The notes: generated by a model from the letters alone, not told the origin. 64,000 nucleotides of DNA from Sipunculus nudus (GCA_026874595.1 CM049316.1:65639176-65703175); one strand, 5' to 3'. Shown: positions 1 through 13,439, numbered from the stretch's first letter. Translations and numbers: made by a program.

Positions 1-600
1 TAATTTTAGATGTCCCTGAAATCTCCTACCATACCGAAAAATGGGTCATTAGGACTTCGTTCCTTCAAGATATTAAGGAAAAAAAAACTCTGTTTTTCAT
101 AAAAAAAAGCCATTGTTACACTTCAAGGCTGCCTAATATCAAAACCACTGATCTGTTTTTGATCGTATTTAGTATTCACATTCTTTAATACATTTTCTAT
201 GAACATACCAAAAATTAGGTCAGTATTGGGTATTATTTTGAAGTTATGGGCCAAAACATAAGGCAATTTTTAAAAAATCAGGAAATATATTTACTCACCT
301 AACATGAGAATTGCTGAATCTAGAGACTTTTTTCAGGAATATAACTTTATTTAATCAAGATTCAATTATTTACCCAAAATTAGATCTGAATTTTGCAAAT
401 TTTTCAAGTTATTAGCATAAATAAAAAATCAATACCTTAAATTTTGTCCAACTTTGGCACTGTTGATTTAATTTTCACAGCATATATACATAAGGATTTA
501 ATCTTTTAAAATCTGAAATTTCAAAGAAATTGATTGGAAAGAATAGCTTTTATTCATGTTTTCATACACCATGTGAAGTGTTGTTTACATCTAGTTCACC
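1..600 (+). repeat. Dispersed repeat family A, internal unit, cut by the window edge
   Basis: This AT-rich stretch aligns by eye with 17372-17960 and 18046-18690. Shared landmarks are TTAGATGTCCC near the start, a block reading CACTTCAAGGCTGCCTAATA at about 119-138, AAAACCACTGATCTG, and near the end CCAACTTTGGCAC followed by TTTAATTTTCACAGCAT. No open frame is preserved, so this looks like a non-coding part of a transposon-derived repeat. It lies in a DGAT1 intron. Confidence 0.7.
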
Positions 601-1318
601 TAGTAGTACAGCCTTCACTTGCATTATGTAACCCACCCTAGGCAGCTTGCCTTGGGTCAGCCTGGCCACTACCAGCAGGCTTCCCCTCTGCCCTGCACTC
701 CCCCCCCCCAGATGGTGCATAAACTAGATGAATGTTATTATTTTCTGTATTTGATTCATTCTTATTCTAGGCTATGCTACATTTTAGATTTTGTATTGTA
801 CCACCAGGGTTACAATGATTAAAGTGTACATTTAATTGTGTCCACAAAGTGGTGTATTGTTATGAAAGTGTGGATGTTCATCAGATAAGTAATTCCTTAC
901 TTCAGAAATGTAAAAACTTCACCAGATGTGAAATTGACTATTAATTCCAGTAATAAATTAAAACTGGGATAGTAATTAGCACAATGATATTGTTTGTCCC
1001 TCATTCAACCAACAGTGTGTATAATTTATTTGAAAAGATGTTTTATTTTATCAAATTACTTTTATTTTATTTTGGTGAATAACATTAAGCATGTACTGAA
1101 AACTCTAATGTGCAAAACTTTTTTATACCGATTCAAGGAATATTCTTGTAGATGCCATGTTGTGGCATTATTTTCTTTTAAATTCAGTTTAAACATTTAT
1201 GATTTTAAAAAAATAAAATATATGTGTATGCATAATATGACCCAATATGAGCTACACTCTGGATATATGATGATTGCAACTTTTGCAACAATTCTAATAT
1301 TAACTTATATTTTCAGGT

Positions 1319-3765
1319 TTTTTTTAGCTCAGCTGACTTTCAGTCATGCTGGGCTATAGCGATGGGTCTTTGTCCGTCGTCCTTCCGTCTGTCCGTCCGG
1401 CCGGCCGTCCGGCCGTTTGCAGGGCACAAATCGTAACCGTAGGGGCTAGGGCCATGAACCCTATGCAGTCTTAGAGGTTATAAAAAGATCTCCTTGCAAA
1501 GCTGAAATTAGGTCACTGCGACCTGTATTCTCGAAGTTATGGGGTGTGTTTGCACCCCCCATAAATAACTCTTTGAGACAAAATTTTCATCCAAAACCTT
1601 CCATCTTTCACATACAGCTCACCTACCAACAGGGGAAGAACCATAATTTTTTTTAGGTCAAAAGGTCAAAGGTCAAGGTCACAGGAGCCTCTTCTTTGAA
1701 AAGCCTGTGGATGCATTTTAAGCCAACCCTTTCATCCCAATTCTTTGATCTTTCACATATAGCTAACCTACTAAGTTGGAGAAGAATCCTATAGATTTTG
1801 AGGTAACAAGGTCAAAGGTCAGGGTCACAGGATCCACTTCTTTGAAAAGGTTGTGGACACATTTCAAGCTTGACTTTTCATTCCAAACCTTCCAGCACTG
1901 ATATCGCTTCTCTGCCAACAGGGGAAAAGACCTGTTGATTTTGAGGTCAAAGGTCAAGTTCACAGCACCCACTTCTTGCGTGGAGTCATTTTCAGGCAAA
2001 CTTTTCAATCTGTACCTTCCATCTGTCCTATATGGCTTACCTACCAATAAGGGAAGAAGCCAATTGATGTTGAGGTCAAAAAGTCAAAGGTCAAGGTCAC
2101 AATATTTAATTGTTCTAAATGCTTGTGAGCATATTTCAAGTGTAACTGTTCAACCCAAACCTTCAGTCTTTCACATATGCCACATCTATGCATCTCTCAG
2201 TTTGACTCAAACTTCATATTTATGGGTCTTTTTGCTTGAATAAATAACTTATTGATTTTGGGGTCAGCTGGTCAGCAGGTTAAAGGTTGCAGGTCAAAGT
2301 TATTCACCCATTGGTTGCCAAGTAATTACACCAGATTTAAGTAGTTAGTGGTTACCCATCATTGAGAAAGAATCCAGTTGATATATGGGCAAAAGGCCAA
2401 GGTCATAGGTCAGGGATGTTCACAATTACTTATTTTATAGACTATCTCTATTTTTCTTGTATATATAACCATCCCACTCCAGCTGGTACATCTCCCTGTG
2501 TGGCTGTAATTGTGAGTGACACTGGTGACATATGACTCCCTTTTGTATCAGCCTATTAAGTGATAAGGCTCAGTGATAGGTAACTCGTTACTTCATAACA
2601 AAAACCCTGTTGTCAGAATGCTTCAGCCAGGCATTAAGACTATGAGAGTATAGTATTAAGGTTTAGCTACTGATTTATAAGATGATGGGAACATTTTGCA
2701 GTTTATTTTATGGAATCCTAGCAATAAACTTAGTTTCCTAGATATCTGAATATTTTAATATATATCACCACATATAAAAGCAAGTGTTTGTTCTCATAAT
2801 ATGTGGATGTGTACCTTGATTTAGGATGGCTTTTTGTTTTATTTCAAGACTCTTAGTCATGCTTTCTGCATTTCTTTTCTTTCAGGTTTGGCAGTTTACC
2901 TACCCTGCTGACCCCATTGAAAAGCAGAGTGATAATAAAAAATATTGGACTTACACTTTTTACAATTGCATATCTATAAATCTGATATGAGGGCCTGGAC
3001 ATGCCTTTTGAATTATTTTGGGCATTAATTACTGGATAATTTGCCCCAAGTTTGGTCTCTTATTGGAGAATGTGGGATATCAAATGTCATACTTTCCATT
3101 AAAATCCATTATGTCTGCCAGTTAGCCACCTTAGAAATTCTTTCTTCAGTGCAGTTTCAGTAATTTTTCTTTAATGTTTGGTCCGATTTAGAGAATGTTT
3201 GTTGTCTGATTTCAGACTTGTCAGAAGTCCAATATGGCCAGCAGGCAACCATCTTTTAATTCCTTTTGATCATATTATCTCAAGAACAGTTAAAGTGAAT
3301 GCAGTTGGATGTATATTTAAATGTAATCTTGTAAAGGATTGGGTCAAATATTTCTGAATAAATATTACCATCATTTATAAAAGTGCAGTACAGTTGGCTT
3401 GTATTGAATAAAAATTCATACAGAAGCACCTGTTTCTCAATAATTCTTGCATGTATTTCCTTGATTTTTGCTATATATTTTGATCTTATATTTGCCCTTT
3501 GTGGTGTTCCTTTTGAGACTGACAGGTTTCAAGCAAACTGTTGGAATAGTTCCTGATAGCTTAACAATCATGCATTTTCCTCAGACCATCAATTCACTGT
3601 GTTTTAACCAGACATAGGTGATATATATTTCTGTTGTCATAGAAAATTTTGAACAAATTTGCAAATTGGTTCTTCAAAATTTGACTGGAAGTTGTGAATC
3701 TCAGTCCATGATGTCACAGGTCATGCTTGGCAGCTGAGCATCATGACCCATGGGTCACTTGTATT
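1319..3765 (+). repeat. Dispersed repeat family A/B copy inside a DGAT1 intron
   Basis: The left end TTTTTAGCTCAGCTGAC, followed by a CTGTCCGTCCGGCCGG-type tract (about 1376-1420), matches the left end of the copy at 17213. The right-end motif CAGCTGAGCATCATGACCC (about 3732-3762) matches right ends at 4728 and 19905. The interior differs from the 17-kb copy: it carries an array of AGGTCA-rich units (1540-2440), and 2441-3731 shows no coding signal. Whether both ends belong to one insertion is inferred from order and orientation. Confidence 0.5.
1540..2440 (+). repeat. Tandem array (~130-146-bp units) of AGGTCA direct repeats
   Basis: Degenerate units share the order 'ctttcacatatagct.acctac..a.ggg.aagaa', then a run of AGGTCA half-sites, then 'cac.tctttgaaaag'. 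Half-sites are exact at 1655, 1663, 1670 and 1676 (spacings 2, 1 and 0); at 1809 and 1816 with GGGTCA at 1822; at 1944 and 1951 (spacing 1); and at 2073, 2088 and 2094. TCAAGGTCA occurs at 1673-1681 and 2091-2099. An inverted site AGGTCACTGCGACCT lies at 1510-1524. AGGTCA is the nuclear-receptor half-site, but any regulatory role here is inference. Confidence 0.7.
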
Positions 3766-5531
3766 AAAAATTTATAAAACCTGTAAATAAAAAAATGATT
3801 CAGATAAAAACTTCTTAATGAAAAAAGTGGATATGCTTAAAAAAAATAGGATTATATATAAACTTAAATGCATTATTCCCTTGAAAGTGAAATAAAGGTA
3901 TTAGTCCATTCTGTCCACTTGCCTGTCCATCTGTAAATTTTCATATGCATCACAGTATCTCAAAATTTTACTGGTTTTCTTCATGACAGTCTTGTCAGAG
4001 TATTAGTTTGCAATCATATATTTAGAACTTTACTATAACGAAGTAGGAGGGCCCCTTTCCTCTTAGCTTTTCATATTCTTATATAAATGAAAAACATTAC
4101 AATAGAATATTTCTACATCCACCTTCGTGCTGCCCTCACTTTTCCCTTCTCCAAACCCCATCCCAAAGTCAGCCTCAGTAAGCAAGAACAAGATGAATCA
4201 GATATATTCATACTTTAATATTTTGTATAACTATTCATCCATAGGTACCTATGTACATGCCAGAAATTATGTCAATATTGTGTAATATGTAGACATAGTG
4301 GGCATCACAATAATGTACCTTGTCAAGACTTAAAGAGTTATTGTGTCATACAGTCACAAATTCATAAATCACTTCATCAGCATAGTTAATCATAACATCA
4401 TATCTGTCAAATTGAAAGCTTGCAGACTACCATACACTTTAGATCCTTCAACAAATAGCCTTATCATCATTCTACTACTGCTTATTACTGCTGTCATTGC
4501 ATTCATATTTGCTCAAATATATCACAATTTTCAACCCCTCCTAAATAAATAAAAAATAAACCACTATATTTGACTCTATTTATCCATCAGTCAGGTAATT
4601 TCATTTATCATTTACTCACATATTACATTACATTCCTTTATAATAGCCCAACATGTCCATGATATTCATAAGCTTTATCGACTCGATATAGTATCACAGT
4701 GGAGAAACATTTATAGTACAATCACGATCAGCTGAGCGCCGTGACCCATGGGTCCCTTGTTTCGTTATGTTTCCATACACCACTCGGCAGTGGAACGTGG
4801 TTAGAATGTGGTGCGGCCAGTAAGTAAGGTTTTGGGTATTTTTTACTCCAGTGAAGAAGCCTTCCAGGTATTTTACAATTATAAGGTGCGGCCATTAGAC
4901 GACGTGCGGCGGCAAAATGCGGATCTATGGTATAATGCTGTATTGCACCAGTTAGCTGAAGTAAGCATTGAAGGTGGGGTACAAAATTTCTGCAAAAGAC
5001 ATTAAGAGAAAGAAAGTAGCAGAAAGGGGGTAACAGGAGGTTAAATCAAACAATTTTAGCTGTAAGCGGGCCATGATGTCTTCATGGTTGGCCATTGCAT
5101 AAATTAAAGGTCATGTGACTGTGAATCATGTGACCTGTCTTGTGATGGCATAAACCAAACCGAGGATATCTAACAGGTCCGAGAAATGATCATTCACCCA
5201 ATTATTGCCAATCCCCTATCCACTGACCAGTCTTCTAAATATTGACCAAATCACCTAAATATTGCCAGTGATTGCCCATGCATAAATCTCTATGGTGCTT
5301 ATTTTTACACCAAGATGTATTTTGGAGAAGTAAACCCTCAAGGGTTGAACTTGAACCACTTCCCTTTTCTTATATAGTGGGTCATATCAGGAGGCATACA
5401 GGAAAATATGTTATACCCCATAAAAAGGAACTTCCTAGTAACCAACATGAGCAGTTAAATATGTATGAAAACATAATGAAAACCTACTTCAAAAAAAGCC
5501 GTCACTAACTAAACGATTTCTGTGTTTGCAG
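3766..5531 (+). other. DGAT1 intron, mostly unassigned
   Basis: Another right-end motif of the dispersed repeat (CAGCTGAGCGCCGTGACCC and the bases following) sits at about 4728-4765, so part of 3.9-4.7 kb is probably an older copy. Open frames at 4808-5005 (65 aa) and 5272-5508 (78 aa) match nothing I recognise, and neither has conserved domains or clear splice sites. The DGAT1 exon that should precede 5532, carrying the catalytic histidine, was looked for (an end reading FFHE) and not found, so it lies upstream of the window. Confidence 0.5.
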
Positions 5532-5594
5532 TACCTTGTATCTGTTCCACTACGCATGTTCAGAATCTGGGCATTCATGGCTATGCTGTCACAG
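5532..5594 (+). CDS. DGAT1: Diacylglycerol O-acyltransferase 1, penultimate coding exon (partial gene)
   Basis: DGAT1 is an ER multi-pass MBOAT enzyme that joins diacylglycerol and fatty acyl-CoA to make triacylglycerol. This 63-bp exon (21 codons, phase 0 at both ends) is bounded by TTTGCAG at the acceptor and GTAAGA at the donor. It encodes YLVSVPLRMFRIWAFMAMLS plus Q. That matches the DGAT1 segment directly after the catalytic FFHE motif, which in vertebrates reads nearly the same (EYLVSVPLRMFRLWAF). The active-site histidine is on the exon before this one, outside the window. It joins in frame with the exon at 7322, which continues VPLAIF. The other MBOAT acyltransferases (SOAT, DGAT1-like) are less similar in this block. 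Confidence 0.92.
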
Positions 5595-7321
5595 GTAAGA
5601 AAGGTCATGCTTTTAGAACTCCTTTTTTTAAAGGGAACAGAGCTTATTAAAATCAGTAATCTGAAATGATAAATAATTTTAAAGAATTTATAATTCATAT
5701 CTACTCAGCATCATTAAGTCATAAAATATGGAATGGGTGATTACTTTGTAATGTAAATGTAGATTTTTTTTCCATGATAGAAAACAAAATTTTGTAACTT
5801 CTTTTAACAGAGCTGTCTAAGAGTGAGGCTGCAAATTACCTAAAAGGAACCCTTGTCTCTGAGATCAGATGTATATGTTAGGCATTCATTTGAGATTTAT
5901 ATGGCATTAAATAGTTATTATATATTATTTATGAATGGAAAAGTTTGAAGCTTTAGATGAAAATTTGAAAGTGTCTGAAAAGTTGATCTAAGTTATATAT
6001 GTTATAACATATATAGGGGTAATGCTGCATTTGTTACTGCTCTGAAATATGGTAATTATGAGTTTCCTAGGCTGAGTGGAAAAAAATTTTCGAAACATTA
6101 TCCAATTTGGATGTACCACTTGGTAACTAGGATTTTGCGGAGCATGACGATTAGTCCCACTTAGTGACTTTCACCTTAATTCACTGCTTTTTGAGATGCA
6201 GGGAGCATTTAAAGACACCAATATTTGACTGCTTTACATGAGAGTTTTCAATGTCAAATAAAATTGAACAAATGTGGCATGAAACATATTTTATGGATCA
6301 GTTTCTTTTTGGTTGCTATAACCTTCTAGACATCTGGTCATCGAATCTACTGTCTGGTACCAAATGTTTTCAAGTCGTATGTACAACCTGCCATATAGTG
6401 ATTACTATATTTCCGTGTGGTAACGAACGCAGCATTTAGTGAAGAGCAGCCAATAAACATGATGTTGTGCAGTACTGTCATAAAGAGTTCATAGCAAATG
6501 ATAAATACTATGAAAAATAAACATTATTATGATTATTAACATTGGTATCCAGGCTTTGTCATTGACTTAAAGGGACACATTCAGGAGCATTATTATGCCT
6601 ATTCTTTTTACTCTTATATCAGTTCACTTTTGTTTTATACAAAAGTTTCAAGACAAAAGCATCCCAGCACAGCCTTTTAGTTACTCCCTTTTGGCTATTT
6701 AATACCTAATTATAGTTTTGCTTGTTAGTAAATACAGTCCACATGTGTCTGTTTACAATAACTTGGCCGTGTGACCGCAGGTCCTGATTTGCTCATGTGT
6801 GACAGATCCTAAACAATTTAAGTTTCAGCCAGGGTAACATGTATTATAGTTTTGGGCCAAGTCAGGGCATTACCTGATTGACAGAAGTTTAAGCCCAGGC
6901 AGTGCAGGGAGTTCCATGCGCTCTATTTATGTTGACACCTATGATCATGCAAGGTCCGCTGTTTTTAACACTTGTGTGCAGGAGTATACTGTTTCAGGGG
7001 ATTATTTTGGCAGGTACCAATTTATTTCAAAGAGAAGACAGTATTTTTCATGTTAATTCAAGATGATTTATAGGTGATTAAACCATTTTAAGCTAAGTTA
7101 AGATAAGGGTATTGAAGCAGACTTGTGAACTATAAATTGTAAATTGCACCAGGCACCAACAGTGGCACAAAACATAAACATAGCATGCATGCCTCCTGGT
7201 TTTTCTCAGAAACTTTTGTATTCAGCCAAAATGAGCGAGTAGCCTGAGATTATATACATATTATTTTAAATGATTATATGAACCTTTAATTGATTAAATA
7301 TAATGTTTGCCTTTTCTGTAG
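5595..7321 (+). other. DGAT1: Last intron of DGAT1
   Basis: The intron runs from GTAAGA at 5595 to TTTTCTGTAG ending at 7321 (1.7 kb). I see no other exon, RNA gene or recognisable mobile element in it. The open frame at 6251-6439 has no recognisable similarity. Confidence 0.85.
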
Positions 7322-7468
7322 GTCCCCCTTGCCATATTTGTACGTCAGTTTGAAGGGAAGACAGGTAATATGATGATGTGGATCAGCTTGATCATTGGGC
7401 AGCCAGCAGCCATCTTGATGTACTACCATGACTACTACGTCACAAATGTAGCTACGTCAGCAACATAA
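7322..7468 (+). CDS. DGAT1: Diacylglycerol O-acyltransferase 1, last coding exon (C-terminus)
   Basis: After the acceptor TTTTCTGTAG the exon encodes 48 residues and a TAA at 7466-7468. It begins [16 protein letters not shown] and contains [20 protein letters not shown]. This is the DGAT1 C-terminal block; the vertebrate protein has PLAWFVGRF, then GNAAVWLSLIIGQP, then LMYVHDYYVLNY. The IIGQP-to-HDYYV segment is the last membrane helix and tail of the MBOAT fold. Phase 0 continues the exon at 5532. The tail after HDYYV is short (TNVATSAT), as in other animals. I recognise the family from memory; a protein search would confirm it. Confidence 0.93.
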   Translation, partial: VPLAIFVRQFEGKTGNMMMWISLIIGQPAAILMYYHDYYVTNVATSAT

Positions 7469-7925
7469 TAACAACAGCCTGTATCTCAAGCATTTCAACA
7501 TAGAGAGTACATGACCACAGCATCAGATGTAGCATGTCAGCAATAGAATGATAATATGACAGCCAGTGTCTCAGCACAGACATTAGATGAATTTTACATC
7601 AGAACTGTAACAACATTAGCAACATTTATGTAACAGCCAGTATCAAAGCAAAGATGGATATAGCACAAATTTGCATATATTAGTTATTGCATCTTATAAT
7701 TAGTCTAAGAAAATGGATGCATAAAAATCATAGCAACAGCAAACTGGTATGTAATAGACATTTATCTTGCCTCTCTGGAAACAGGCTCAAGCTTTAATAG
7801 GTGGAATAATGCAATATTGCCATTCCATTTAGCAATCACATACTGTAAGAGAATCATTGACACCTCATAGAGGATGTAAAGAAAATGCAGTGTTTTTGAA
7901 TCATAAATAAATGATTAGCAGAGTT
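7469..7925 (+). other. DGAT1: Probable DGAT1 3' UTR
   Basis: This sequence follows the TAA directly. It has no open frame and reaches a canonical AATAAA at 7906-7911. The cleavage site is not visible, and other AATAAA motifs further on (for example about 9598) could give longer transcripts. Confidence 0.5.
7906..7911 (+). terminator. DGAT1: Candidate DGAT1 polyadenylation signal (AATAAA)
   Basis: This is the first exact AATAAA on the coding strand, 438 bases after the stop codon. AATAAA is frequent by chance in DNA this AT-rich, so confidence is moderate. Confidence 0.4.
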
Positions 7926-8705
7926 TTAAAGTAGGCCATTCCATATTGATGTTTCTTTGTATATAACTTACTGAGTAAATATTATGAATTATATTACCAT
8001 AGCTGGAGTACATGACCAAAATCTAAACTCTGTTCCACTGCTCCTGCACATGTATTTTCTGGGAATGCATTTTATTCAGGCATCTTAGCAAAATTAGGTA
8101 AGTGGGAAATTAATAGAATGAATTTGTGGAATATATCTGTGTGACTTTGCCAGGCATCAGGTATTCCTTTGGCTGTGTTCACAGTTGGCATAGCAGGTAT
8201 ATAGGGTGTTGTGATACTCTGTGTGAAATCATGTCAAATTCCTGGGGATGTACCTTATGTGAAAATATGGAAAAGAACCCCCTTAGGACACACATGGCAT
8301 CGGTTGGAGGCAATACTACAGGGGCATCACACAACAATGATTAAATATCACAACCAAATTTAACAAATTCTTTACTTTCCAATTCACTGTTCAAATTTTT
8401 CCAAAAATTGCAAGATTTCTCTTCGGATCTCAGCTAATGATGCTTTCTGAACAGAAAAATCATCATGGGGAAAGCAGGACAACAGGGTTTGTGGAACAGA
8501 TTATAAATACAAAGGGTACCTCTGTAAAACGCAAAATAGCCAGTATGCAGTTCAGGGAGAACTTACCAAGCTTAAGTGCTGTTTTATTTTCATTGTTCAT
8601 ATTGTTTGATGTCAGTTAATATAACTATGTTTGTTGAAAGTTATTTTTGTAAAATGTGCTTTCTAACAAGTTAATAATACCAAAGTAATGAATTTGGATA
8701 ATTGA

Positions 8706-8708
<3 letters not shown>

Positions 8709-8757
<49 letters not shown>
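8709..8757. repeat. (AT)n microsatellite
   Basis: Uninterrupted AT dinucleotides, about 24 copies, 1.3 kb beyond the DGAT1 stop codon. Confidence 0.98.
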
Positions 8758-8761
<4 letters not shown>

Positions 8762-10782
8762 CAGCTTAAGAATATTTTTCATGTTTTGTATGAAAGAGTA
8801 CAGTGCATATAGTATATGTCATAACAAAGTCATATATTGTGCCATGACAATCATGCCTAATGTTGTAAATCTCCACAAGAGGTCACTCTGCAAATGAACT
8901 TTATTTTTACTTTTCATGCCCTCATTTCACCCCACCATGTTGAAAATAGACCATATGGGAAATAAATTCCAGTTTGAGTAGAGCCTGTTATTCCAAATCA
9001 ATGCAAAAATTGTTTCTATAGAAGTGAATACAATTACTTGAGTGTGGTGGCATTCAAATAACTGGGCTTGTTAATACTAGAAAAAAAAGACAGTAGCTGT
9101 ATTGTGAAGTCCAGAAGTTGATGCAGGGGGGTTTCAGCCACCACAACTTTCTATTAAGGGTTTTAGACCAATGTTTGTAATCTAGACCCCCCCCCCCCTT
9201 TCAAGAGCTTGGGACTTAACATTAGTCCTCCTGGGTTGGACACCCCCTTTTCCTAAACCCAGGATTTTTACCCTGAAATCTCCATTGTACTTACAGCAAG
9301 ATTTTGCAGAAATACCTTATATTATGACATAGGAAAGAAGATTTAGGTAGTAATTAATATCTCAGAGTTTATCTCAGATGGAATATGTTCTGGGAAAGAT
9401 AATTTTTGGAGCATCATTACTGTAATGTGTTGTCTATCTCTGAAATACTGAAGCATGCATTTGTCATTGTATTACATAGCAACTGTTTTCCTACCAGATT
9501 CGCATAGCTATACATGTATATTTATCAATGTAACCGGTGAGGATAGAGTACTTGTGGTTAACTTTGTTGTGTTTTTACAATTGTTGAAACAATGGAACAA
9601 TAAATGTCATCGTAAATGATCTATGACAGTGTTAATGTAATAAAAATACAATATGTATATTACAAAATATCAGAGTCATTGTTATGATAATATACAATAC
9701 ATAGTGTAATATTATTGTAATCATAATCCATTTCACATATAATGCAATGATGTGTACTATTGTCCTCACCATGACACCACGGATACATGACTGAATGATG
9801 AAATAAATGAAATGATAATTAAAAAAAAAAAATTGCACTGAGATGTTTACCATGTAGTTTTGTCTTACATGTGCCCTGTTGTGTCAAGGCCTTTGATCAT
9901 GTAATTTTATGTGTTGGACAAGCTATAATTTCTGAAAAATATAATTAAGTGCATGTTAATAAATTTAAATGAAAATCCAACAATTTATAATTGATTGTGT
10001 ACAATGCTAATACAGATTGTTACAGCAGATTGATAAATTATCAAGTTGATCTTTCTTTGAGAAGGACAGCTGTCAATGATCCATTTTCCCAGTTTTCCAA
10101 CTTCTTTCACAGACAATTTTGAAAAAAAAACAAAAAGGATTTGAAGCAGAAATATAGGCCTTCTATAGGAAAACTTCAAGAATTTGACAATATATTTTCA
10201 GAAGCCATTTTCATTTTCACTTTAACTGTACTACATCTTTACTTAAATATTTAGTTTTGTAGCTGTTGTATGTCCTTTGTGAAAAAAAATATACCAGGAA
10301 ATATATCCTATATGTGTGAGTTTGTTAAATAACAAGGTTAGTTCTGAGATTTTTTAAGAAACAAGAGTTGTTTCAAGAAATCAAGACCAATCATGGCATT
10401 CCATTTTGTGCAGATTTTTTGTAAGATTTGTAATTTTTGTAAATAATTAATAGGCACAAACATGAACAATTTACACAATTTTAGAACAGACAATTAGGTT
10501 ACATTTCCATGTTTTAAAGTAGGTTGCACTGATGTATTTTCTGCAATATATGTGTCAATCCTACAGGAGGGTGCTAGAGGAGACTTGCAGTAGAAAATTT
10601 TAAGGCTATTTACACTGGTGTTTGTTGTTTATGTTCAGTTTTATATGTTCTTCAGTAATGGTTTTCAATATATATTTTCACAGCAATGTCTTTCATAGCT
10701 CTTTGTATATCAAGGTCAGTTTGTGCTAAAATATTTCAGTGAATATATGACCATACTGCTAATCTACATAACTTCCAAAAAT

Positions 10783-10797
10783 AGGTCACACTGACCT
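10783..10797. promoter_or_regulatory. Perfect ERE-type palindrome, isolated copy
   Basis: AGGTCACACTGACCT is two AGGTCA half-sites inverted with a 3-base spacer. This equals the consensus oestrogen response element. The flanks (ATAGGTCA...TGACCTAATTT) match the units at 15.3-16.0 kb, so this is probably a lone relic of the same repeat. No function is shown. Confidence 0.45.
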
Positions 10798-11569
10798 AAT
10801 TTAAGTTAATCATGCAGGAATCACTTGAAATGGAGTATATTTTGCATTTGCATTTTGTTCATCAGATGTTGAACGATTATGTCATGTTGCTGGCATGAAA
10901 TTGAACACTTTCAGTGTACCTAGATGTGGCACTGAAGATTTCAAGAGATAGATGGTAAATAAACTATTCATTTTGCAATTAAAGAAAACATGTTGCTGTC
11001 TTGTTAAGTACTTATGTTCGTAGACAATGAATAACAGACTATACACTGTACAGAGCATCACCAAAATAGGGGTTACAAAATTTCAGGGTAATTCAACAAA
11101 AGGGATTGACTTTTCAAATTCCTCTTAATCAGATAACAGTTGATAGAATTTGCATTTTCTAACAACATATATCAGTTGTTAGCTCAAAGAAACTGCAAAT
11201 TTAAATTTCTGGGGAAACTTATATTCCAGGGAATCTTAGCATTACATTTTTGCTGAGTTTATTAAGTATTATGCTAGCTTTTGTCTAACAGTGCTAACCC
11301 TTGTTATTGGTGATGTCCTCGCATCATTAAGTGGACACTGATGGAGGCCTCAAATTCTAGTCAGACACTTTTACATCTGTACATCTTAGGAGAATACCTA
11401 ATAGACATATATATCTAAGAAAGGAAAAAGAATCAATTTTTAAAATTGATATACATTTTACTAATCAGCATGTGCATTATGTAACATTAGGCATGTTGGG
11501 TATGTTCATATTGTTTTGAGGTGCACATAAAAGGGACCGAACTGTTTCCCTTGTTAAGCTTGCTTATTT

Positions 11570-11645
11570 AGAAAAGCAGTTGGAATGCCGGACTTGTCAC
11601 CAGCTACCTGAGTTTTAATCCCAGATCATCTAAATATTTTCCCCC
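11570..11645 (+). repeat. Decayed tRNA-derived SINE head
   Basis: AGTTGGAATGCCGGACTTGT followed by GAGTTTTAATCCCAG keeps the order and spacing of box A, anticodon region and box B of a tRNA-derived SINE (compare TAGCTCAGTTGG, GCCGGACTTGTAA and GGTTCGAATCCC). Both boxes are mutated, so it is probably inactive. Confidence 0.4.
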
Positions 11646-13439
11646 GATCAAAATTGGTGCTGATCCTGGAAGTATGATGTGTATCTAGGCTAATATTGTA
11701 CTGGCAGGAATGATATAGTGAGAGCCTTGCAATGGGGGTAAAAAATATTCCAACTGCCAACAGCAGAATTCTGATGCAAGAATTTTATAAATATTAGTAA
11801 TAAATTTAGAAAAGGAATAAGGATAAGAAATTGTTTCAAGCACAAACACTAGATGGCTCTGATAACCATACTGATACATGAAACCTTTTATTTTAAATAT
11901 GTTGAAAGGTTATTTCAAAATAACCAATGGCTTTACTGTTACTGGTACAAGCACTGCACAAGGTGCTCAGGTACTAATAGCAAACAGAAGATTCAAAGTG
12001 CCATTTCCAAACTAATTTTCAGTTTATGAAAAGAGCACAATAACCATTCACTATTTTAAGGGAACATGGAGGTTAATTAGACAAATACCAGTGTTTTCAT
12101 ATGATAAGCATGCATGCTAGAAGTTCTATGTTTTTCTACAATATGGTTCATTTGCACAAATTAGCATATACACTAGTAATGCATGTAGGAGAATTTAATG
12201 TTTGTTATTTTTGTTTAATTGGGCAACAAGAAAGGGACCTAATAGCAACTATATGACAGCCAGTAATGCTGCTTAAAATTCTTAAGTTAAACATGCTGTG
12301 TATTAATGTGAAAAAAATCATGGCAAGTTTTAACAAATTATGTTTACATTTATAGGAGCATTTGCCAATTCACAAATGCATGCACAAGTTCTCCAACACA
12401 AGGCTTTATATCCTGTAAAATATTTCTTTAAACATTTTTTTATTATTTCATTTGGTAGTTTGGTCACAACAGTGCTTGTGTCTGTGCTTATGGATGTGAT
12501 TAAGAGTGTAACTGATTAGCTAGTAGCATAACTGTGTATTTTAATGTGCTGTAAATTACTTTATCAATTTAATGACAATATTGTGCCAGCGGCACAGTTC
12601 AGAATCTGTGGATTTAGAGACTGACAGCTTTTCAGTTATATATTAAATGTAAATAAATTTCAGTGAAAATTTACATCTTGTTTTGGCTAATCAGTAGTCT
12701 TGTGAAACTGATGATGTAAATGATGTGAAACATGTTAATGATTCTACATAAATATCATTGCAGTGTTGTTAAGTACTGACAGTTGCATCATTCAAAATGC
12801 ATGTAAACTGTGACATTATTTCTTATTTGTTTCTTGGGCCATATTTTCATGTGTAAATGCATCTAGGATGCTGGTTAGAAATTATCAATGGTATTTGTGT
12901 AAGAGATGACATGACATCTCATGTTTGCATGATACATACCATTTGTAACAATTATTTTTGTTTTAGAGACAATAAAATGTATGAGCATCCTATGTATAGT
13001 GGCTTCACTCTCATCTTTGTAAACATACCAGGGCTCAGAAACTCCCCAACTGACCGATCCATGAACTCTGTGACCTTTATCGAATATTCATTCAATGAAT
13101 AATCATAAGCATTACTTAAAGAGCAACTAATCAGGTGACCGTAAGCATTGTAAAGTGTCAATCATCTGACAAAAACAAAAATGCATAATTAGGCAGAACT
13201 CTGCTAAACAGAACACATGTAGTCTTTACCAGTACCCATGTTTGCATGATTTCAGGATATTTTCTTATACAAAGAAGACGGTATAAAAAGTTCTAGGCCA
13301 TAGGTTGCAGGAGCCATTCCTCCAACTACCGAATATAAATGTCTCATCTTGCATGTAATTTGTATGAGACCACTTAAAATATTGCAAGATGGTTCACAAT
13401 CACCAAGATATATTCAACAATGGAGAACTGCGATACCAG

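Noticed and set aside
2880-2940. Splice-acceptor-like TTTCTTTCAG as a DGAT1 exon
   Set aside because: The sequence that follows does not encode any DGAT1 segment and soon meets stops.
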